From an uncultured Eubacteriales bacterium (GTDB lineage: Bacteria > Bacillota > Clostridia > Oscillospirales > CAG-272), in assembly GCA_934796165.1 (NCBI GenBank), contig CAKVOU010000001.1, positions 248,001 to 312,000 on the forward strand: 64,000 nucleotides of DNA, written 5' to 3'. This document shows positions 60,428 through 64,000 of this stretch, one piece after another. Under the pieces are notes generated by a model, which saw nothing but the letters and a program-made list of their open reading frames with translations, did not search any database and was not told the DNA's origin. Position 1 is the first letter of the stretch, and every line of letters begins with the position of its first letter. The position numbers and the translations under genes were made by a program.

Positions 60428-60466
60428 AAAAAGAAGTGCCACCGGTAACGGTGGCACTTCTTTTTG
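60428..60466 (+). terminator. Terminator of the redox cluster
   Basis: A 17-bp perfect stem, AAAAAGAAGTGCCACCG with its complement around GTAA, ending in TTTTT. Confidence 0.95.
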
Positions 60467-60905
60467 CGTTGCAAGGCTATTTTATATTCCCCTGCCTGTT
60501 CCCGGTTCGCCTCCGGGCGTGTCTGCCGGATGCAGAAAGCACATTCCCATCAACCGTCCGGCATTTTGTCTAAAAAGAATCTGCAAAATACTTCTAAATT
60601 TCCAAGAATATGGTATTATGTTACCAAAATTTGTAATTTTGATATAAAACTGTCACTTTCTGGAAATATAATTTGTTATATGTAGTACAGGTACAAATAA
60701 TCGCTGACGGTCGAGATTTACGGCTGATTATCGGAATGGTGCGGACAGATAAAAAGGAGAAGCGGTCAGAATGGAACAGTCGCTGTCGGATTTCGGGGTA
60801 TAGGAGGCTTGATCAGAAAAAGGGTCCGGACAGCAACGCACGAATGGAAGTCAGAAAGGCGGAATTCTTGTGGGGTTGATCAGAATAGAAAATTACATAT
60901 TCCGA

Positions 60906-60958
60906 AAGGCAAATGAAAGCGTAACTGCGTTACGGCTTTGATTTGCTTTTTCTTTTTT
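60906..60958 (+). terminator. Terminator or attenuator upstream of the HTH gene
   Basis: AAGGCAAAT, GAAAGC and GTAAC arms pair with GTTAC, GGCTTT and ATTTGCTTT around TGC, followed by a long T run. No annotated gene ends just before it. Confidence 0.8.
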
Positions 60959-61032
60959 TAGCTTAGCGGTACTTTTCTCAACGTTTTTCAAACCACTTTC
61001 AGGTTTTGAACTTTTCAAGAGAACTTTTTAAT

Positions 61033-61060
61033 CCGGACAAAAGCCGTCAGGTTTGTCCGG
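61033..61060. promoter_or_regulatory. Inverted repeat before the HTH operon
   Basis: CCGGACAAA (61033-61041) and TTTGTCCGG (61052-61060), a perfect 9-bp pair with a 10-bp gap, directly before a -10-like TAAGAT at 61061. It could be the operator of the HTH regulator encoded 30 bp downstream. Confidence 0.55.
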
Positions 61061-61090
61061 TAAGATGAGGACACGAAAGGGGGTGGTAGC

Positions 61091-61471
61091 TTGGGCGCGT
61101 CGGAACGGCGTGCGGCGGTATTGAAAGTGCTGTGCCGTCGCAGACATGAAACAATTGCAAATCTTGCGGAAGAGTTCGATGTGTCCGAGCGCACCATCCG
61201 ACGGGATGTTGAAATTCTCAGTTACACCGAACCGATCTATACACAATCCGGCAGGTATGGCGGCGGTGTGTACGTTACCGAGAATTACACCATGGACAAG
61301 ATGTATTTCGAGCCTATGGAAGCAGAGATCGCCAAAAAGGCGCTTTTCTTCTTGGAAACGACCTGCCCGCCGGGATTCTCTCTGCAGGAGATCGAAGCCT
61401 TTCGCAAGCTTGTCCGGAATTACACCAAGCCGGAAATCAAAACGAATCAGGAAAAGAGGAGCCGCACATGA
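61091..61471 (+). CDS. HTH-domain regulator (DeoR/HTH_11 type)
   Basis: A 126-residue protein. Residues 5-60 form a winged helix: RAAVLKVLCRRRHETIANLA, then the recognition helix VSERTIRRDVEIL, then a GRYGGGVYV wing. The rest is a short helical domain; the large sugar-binding domain of full DeoR proteins is absent. It starts with TTG behind AAAGGGGGT. Its stop overlaps the next start by four bases (ATGA), so it leads the operon and may control it through the repeat at 61033-61060. Confidence 0.8.
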   Translation: MGASERRAAVLKVLCRRRHETIANLAEEFDVSERTIRRDVEILSYTEPIYTQSGRYGGGVYVTENYTMDKMYFEPMEAEIAKKALFFLETTCPPGFSLQEIEAFRKLVRNYTKPEIKTNQEKRSRT

Positions 61472-62598
61472 ACCGTAACGAAGAAAAACTGTTTTTGTAC
61501 CTATGTGATCCCGTGCATACCGGAGATGACAAATGCACAGCGGAGTTTGTCCGCCGGAACGCAAGCGCGAACGTGCTCGGGCAACTGTTTATGAACCGTA
61601 TGGCAGGAGTGGCATACAAAAAGCTGCATGAGAGAGAGCTTCTTTCCGTCGTCAATCGTGAATTCCGGAATTCCTTACGTGCGGCGAGCGTTCAGAATTC
61701 CGAAAAGAACCGGAGTTACCTGCAGTGCGTTTCCGGGCTTACCGGAATTCTTCGGGATGTGGGAGTACCGTATGCCATGCTCAAGGGGGCATTGCTTTGT
61801 GCGATGTACCCGGACGGGTGCCGTACCGCCAATGACATCGACCTTTTGGTAAGACCTGCGGATGTCACAAAGATCGGGCAGGTACTGACGCAGAACGGGT
61901 TTTCCCAGGGAGATATCCGGGGTGACCGGTTTGTCCCGGCAAGCAGGGAACAGATCATTTCCTCGCGGATGCTGAGAGGCGAAACGGTACCCTATATTGC
62001 CGAGGTAAACCTGCCGGGAATGAAGTATCTGGAGGTGGACGTGAACTTTTCTTTGGATTATAAGAACAGCGATGACACCGTCCTCGCCGCTATGCTGACA
62101 CGCGCCACGGACGTCCGGGTTGGAGATACCTCCGTTCACACCCTGACCCTGACGGACTTTTTCCTTCATCTGTGCCTTCACCTGTACAAGGAAGCAATGA
62201 CCTATCCGTGGGTGGAAATGGGACGGGACATGACGCTTTATAAATTTCTGGATATTTCACTGGTTGCCGGGCGGCTGATTGCATCCGACGTGGACCGTCT
62301 GTTCAGACGCGCGGAGGAATACGGATCGGAGAGAGAAGTCGTGTACGCAGTTCTTGCCACAGATGCCCTGTTTCCCATGGAAAATCGTGAGATCGTCAGA
62401 CGGGCGGAGGAGCTTGCGAAAGAATACCCGGATGTTCTCCGCACGGTGACGGACCCGGCAAACGGGAAGTGCCTTGTTTATCCGGATGATCGTGTGAAGC
62501 GTCGGTTCTTCAAAGGAGATCGCGCGGCGCTACTGAGGGAGACGGACGTGAACAGAAATTCCCGGGACCCTGTAAACCGGGAAAAGAAAGCGAGGTGA
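61468..62598 (+). CDS. Nucleotidyltransferase family protein (PF14907-like)
   Basis: A 376-residue protein with a polymerase-beta-type nucleotidyltransferase core: YAMLKGALLCAMYPDGCRTANDIDLLV, in which Lys106-Gly107 and the Asp123-x-Asp125 pair are the nucleotide and metal sites. HTLTLTDFFLHLCLHLYKE and MGRDMTLYKFLDI are the helical family blocks. PF14907 proteins turn up in clusters for peptides, carrier-protein products and surface sugars, mostly without known reaction. Here it stands in an operon with a carrier protein and an AMP ligase. Confidence 0.82.
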   Translation: MNRNEEKLFLYLCDPVHTGDDKCTAEFVRRNASANVLGQLFMNRMAGVAYKKLHERELLSVVNREFRNSLRAASVQNSEKNRSYLQCVSGLTGILRDVGVPYAMLKGALLCAMYPDGCRTANDIDLLVRPADVTKIGQVLTQNGFSQGDIRGDRFVPASREQIISSRMLRGETVPYIAEVNLPGMKYLEVDVNFSLDYKNSDDTVLAAMLTRATDVRVGDTSVHTLTLTDFFLHLCLHLYKEAMTYPWVEMGRDMTLYKFLDISLVAGRLIASDVDRLFRRAEEYGSEREVVYAVLATDALFPMENREIVRRAEELAKEYPDVLRTVTDPANGKCLVYPDDRVKRRFFKGDRAALLRETDVNRNSRDPVNREKKAR

Positions 62599-62603
62599 AA
62601 CAG

Positions 62604-63248
62604 ATGCAACTGTTGCAGATGAAGCCGCACGGTACAAAGGGATTGTTATTTACCTTCTGCGGTCTTGACGGCTGCGGGAAAACCACGGTAATCAACCGTC
62701 TTGCGGGAGAACTTGGTGAAGCGGGATATGAGGTATATCTGACCAAACAGCCTACTGACGCGGTCAGAAAATCCGGAATCTTCCGCACTTACATGGATCA
62801 GCCGGATCACGAACGGTATGAATACCGGAGCCTTTCGCTTTTTGCCGCCGGTGACCGCATCCAGCACGTTTCCAAAGTAATTCTGCCGCAATTGGCGGAT
62901 GGAAAAATCGTGCTGTGCGACCGGTACTTTTATTCCTGTCTTGCCAATCTGCGGGCTCGCGGATATACGGAGGATGCCTGGATCTATGAGATCTCAGAAT
63001 CTGTCGCGCGACCGGATCTTGCATTCTTTTTCGATCTGCCGGTAGATACGGCGGTCGCGCGGGTACGGCGCCGACCGGAGGAACGGGACCGCTACATTGA
63101 CATGGGGCTTCAATACCGGCTTGCGGAAGAATACCGTGAGATCTGCCGGATCAATGGCGGAGTTTCGGTACCGACGGATATTCCGCAGGAGGAAACATAT
63201 CAGAGAGTCAAAGAAAAAATAACGGAAAGGATTGGAAAGAGCATATGA
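62604..63248 (+). CDS. Thymidylate kinase-like P-loop kinase
   Basis: A 214-residue kinase. Walker A is GLDGCGKTT (20-28). LTKQPTD matches the substrate loop, LCDRYFYSCLANLRA the DRY motif, and VRRRPEERDRYID the lid. The fold is dTMP kinase or a close relative. Its place in a carrier-protein operon, with an 11-base gap to its neighbour, suggests a special nucleotide or other phosphoryl acceptor rather than the housekeeping enzyme. ATG 62604 has GAGGTGA upstream and is preferred over GTG 62595. Confidence 0.82.
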   Translation: MQLLQMKPHGTKGLLFTFCGLDGCGKTTVINRLAGELGEAGYEVYLTKQPTDAVRKSGIFRTYMDQPDHERYEYRSLSLFAAGDRIQHVSKVILPQLADGKIVLCDRYFYSCLANLRARGYTEDAWIYEISESVARPDLAFFFDLPVDTAVARVRRRPEERDRYIDMGLQYRLAEEYREICRINGGVSVPTDIPQEETYQRVKEKITERIGKSI

Positions 63249-63487
63249 AAAACAAACGGAAGGTAATTAAAATATTGCAGGAGATCAGCGGGAAAAAACG
63301 TGTGGCGGAATCTGTGAACCTCAGAACCGGACTTGGTCTGGACAGCCTCGAAATGGTGCGGCTGATGATCGCGCTTGAGGAACGGCTCGGGGTGGAGCTT
63401 GCCGAGGCGGATATGGATCCGGCAGCGCTTCGGACGGTCCGTGATGTCGTGACCCTGGCGGAAAAATACTCCGGGGAATCCGAATGA
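63245..63487 (+). CDS. Acyl/peptidyl carrier protein
   Basis: An 80-residue carrier protein. The attachment site is GLGLDSLEMVRL with Ser34 for phosphopantetheine. Helix pattern and length are those of ACPs. It overlaps the kinase gene by four bases and is followed by an AMP-forming ligase, which probably loads it. The basic N-terminus (MKNKRKVIK) and absence of fatty-acid genes nearby speak for a dedicated role rather than fatty-acid synthesis. Confidence 0.9.
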   Translation: MKNKRKVIKILQEISGKKRVAESVNLRTGLGLDSLEMVRLMIALEERLGVELAEADMDPAALRTVRDVVTLAEKYSGESE

Positions 63488-63504
63488 GAAAGGGGAGGGC
63501 AGGA

Positions 63505-64000
63505 ATGAGACTTTGGGAACATATTTTCGGGTGGCTGACACAATCTCCGGAAAGGAGAATCAGCGAACAGGATGCGGGCATGACTTTTGAAGAAATTGCC
63601 GTGTACGCAGAGGCGTTCGGCAAAAACCTGACCGGAGAGAAATGCTGCGCGATCGTCTGCAAATCGGAGCTTGCCGGCGCGGTCGCATTGCTTTCCTGCT
63701 TTGCGGCGGGAGTGACTGCGGTACCTGTCGCATACCGCTACGGTGACAAACTTGCGAAACGGGTGCTGCACACCGTAGACCCGACCTGCGTGATCTCGGA
63801 TACCGACGGCACGCTTGCGGTATACCGTCTGACGGATTCCCGGTATGAGGAACCGGACCCGCACCCGGCATTGATTATGTGTACGTCGGGAACGACCGGA
63901 ACGCCCAAGGGTGTCATGCTGAGCGAATCCAATATCATCTGCAACGTCCGGGATATCTGCGGGTATTTCCGGATCGGAGGAAATGATACCGTCCTGATTT
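63505..64000 (+). CDS. AMP-forming acyl/aminoacyl ligase, N-terminal part (runs off the window)
   Basis: The first 165 codons of an ANL-superfamily adenylating enzyme, cut by the window end. The phosphate-binding motif A3, MCTSGTTGTPKGVMLS, lies at residues 125-140, with LTGEKCCAIVC and LLSCFAAGVTAVPV before it as in this family. The specificity region lies beyond the window, so the acid it activates is unknown. It starts 17 bp after the carrier protein gene with GGGGAGG upstream; ATG 63484 in the same frame is an alternative. It probably loads the carrier protein. Confidence 0.88.
   Translation, partial: MRLWEHIFGWLTQSPERRISEQDAGMTFEEIAVYAEAFGKNLTGEKCCAIVCKSELAGAVALLSCFAAGVTAVPVAYRYGDKLAKRVLHTVDPTCVISDTDGTLAVYRLTDSRYEEPDPHPALIMCTSGTTGTPKGVMLSESNIICNVRDICGYFRIGGNDTVLI

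Larger units (their letters stand above)
60467..61090. other. 624-bp AT-richer gap before the last operon
   Basis: No confident gene. Several -10-like AT blocks (60600-60680) stand before a region with the weak 10-codon frame at 60771 (MEQSLSDFGV) behind AAGGAG. A terminator hairpin at 60906-60958 follows. From 60975 to 61060 come two inverted repeats, the second perfect. The layout fits a short transcript (leader peptide or small RNA) that ends before the HTH gene. Confidence 0.5.

Noticed and set aside
60673..60879. A 68-codon frame before the orphan terminator
   Set aside because: No ribosome site and no likeness to known proteins; it stays possible but unsupported.

Overview
The window looks like chromosomal DNA of an anaerobic, endospore-forming Firmicute of class Clostridia, probably a fairly GC-rich gut lineage near Oscillospirales or Christensenellales. 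The evidence is a trimeric NADH-linked [FeFe] hydrogenase, flavodiiron, rubrerythrin and rubredoxin genes against oxygen and peroxide, the germination genes spoVAD and spoVAE, a MecA/ClpC pair, a T-box leader for thrS, and several lipoproteins with Ser/Glu/Thr-rich linkers. The placement is inferred from gene content only. I found no rRNA, tRNA, CRISPR array, insertion sequence or phage gene.

Layout. 0-3.2 kb: end of a sigma factor, a zinc-ribbon protein and two COG0523 (CobW-like) GTPases, the first with a large His/Asp/Cys repeat. 3.4-7.4 kb: an AEC transporter, a family-4 uracil-DNA glycosylase, MecA and an amidohydrolase. 7.5-12.6 kb: hydCBA on the minus strand and a divergent Crp/Fnr regulator, with a perfect 18-bp palindrome between them. 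12.8-20.5 kb: murA, a DUF3810 protein, a pseudouridine synthase, a CmpB-like membrane protein, an SGNH-type esterase, a small hypothetical and tmcAL. 20.7-25 kb: yceD, rpmF, a secreted FKBP/trigger-factor-like lipoprotein, a DUF5685 protein, a J-domain protein and a membrane protein. 25.2-29.3 kb: an SH3-repeat lipoprotein, uridine phosphorylase and spoVAD-spoVAE. 29.8-41.6 kb: clpC, eno, a DUF4317 protein, ksgA, two lipoproteins and a DinG/XPD-like helicase. 41.7-50.1 kb: asnS, an aminotransferase, a GDT1-type transporter, a radical SAM protein, a DUF1385 protein, nagB, a UPF0340 protein and an alpha/beta hydrolase. 50.3-56.1 kb: glyA, a methylglyoxal synthase-like gene, T-box-thrS and two membrane proteins. 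56.3-60.3 kb: a redox and oxygen-defence cluster. 61.1-64 kb: the first five genes of an operon (HTH regulator, nucleotidyltransferase, dTMP kinase-like, acyl carrier protein, AMP-forming ligase) that runs off the window.

How the genes may work together. HydC, HydB and HydA form one NADH/ferredoxin-linked hydrogenase. The palindrome sits near -42 of the hyd promoter and overlaps the -35 of the regulator, so one site could activate hydrogenase and control its own regulator. MecA and ClpC are likely adaptor and unfoldase of one proteolytic machine although 24 kb apart. The redox cluster pairs a ferredoxin-thioredoxin reductase catalytic subunit, thioredoxin, a four-domain flavodiiron protein, reverse rubrerythrin, rubredoxin and a second Crp/Fnr regulator around one divergent control region. 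The last operon is the best candidate for an undescribed biosynthetic system, but only its start is visible.

Most intergenic gaps carry good sigma-A-like promoters, with 17-bp spacers in nearly all cases, and most convergent gaps carry strong hairpin terminators. Start codons were set from Shine-Dalgarno sequences and family alignment recalled from memory. Nothing was checked by database search.
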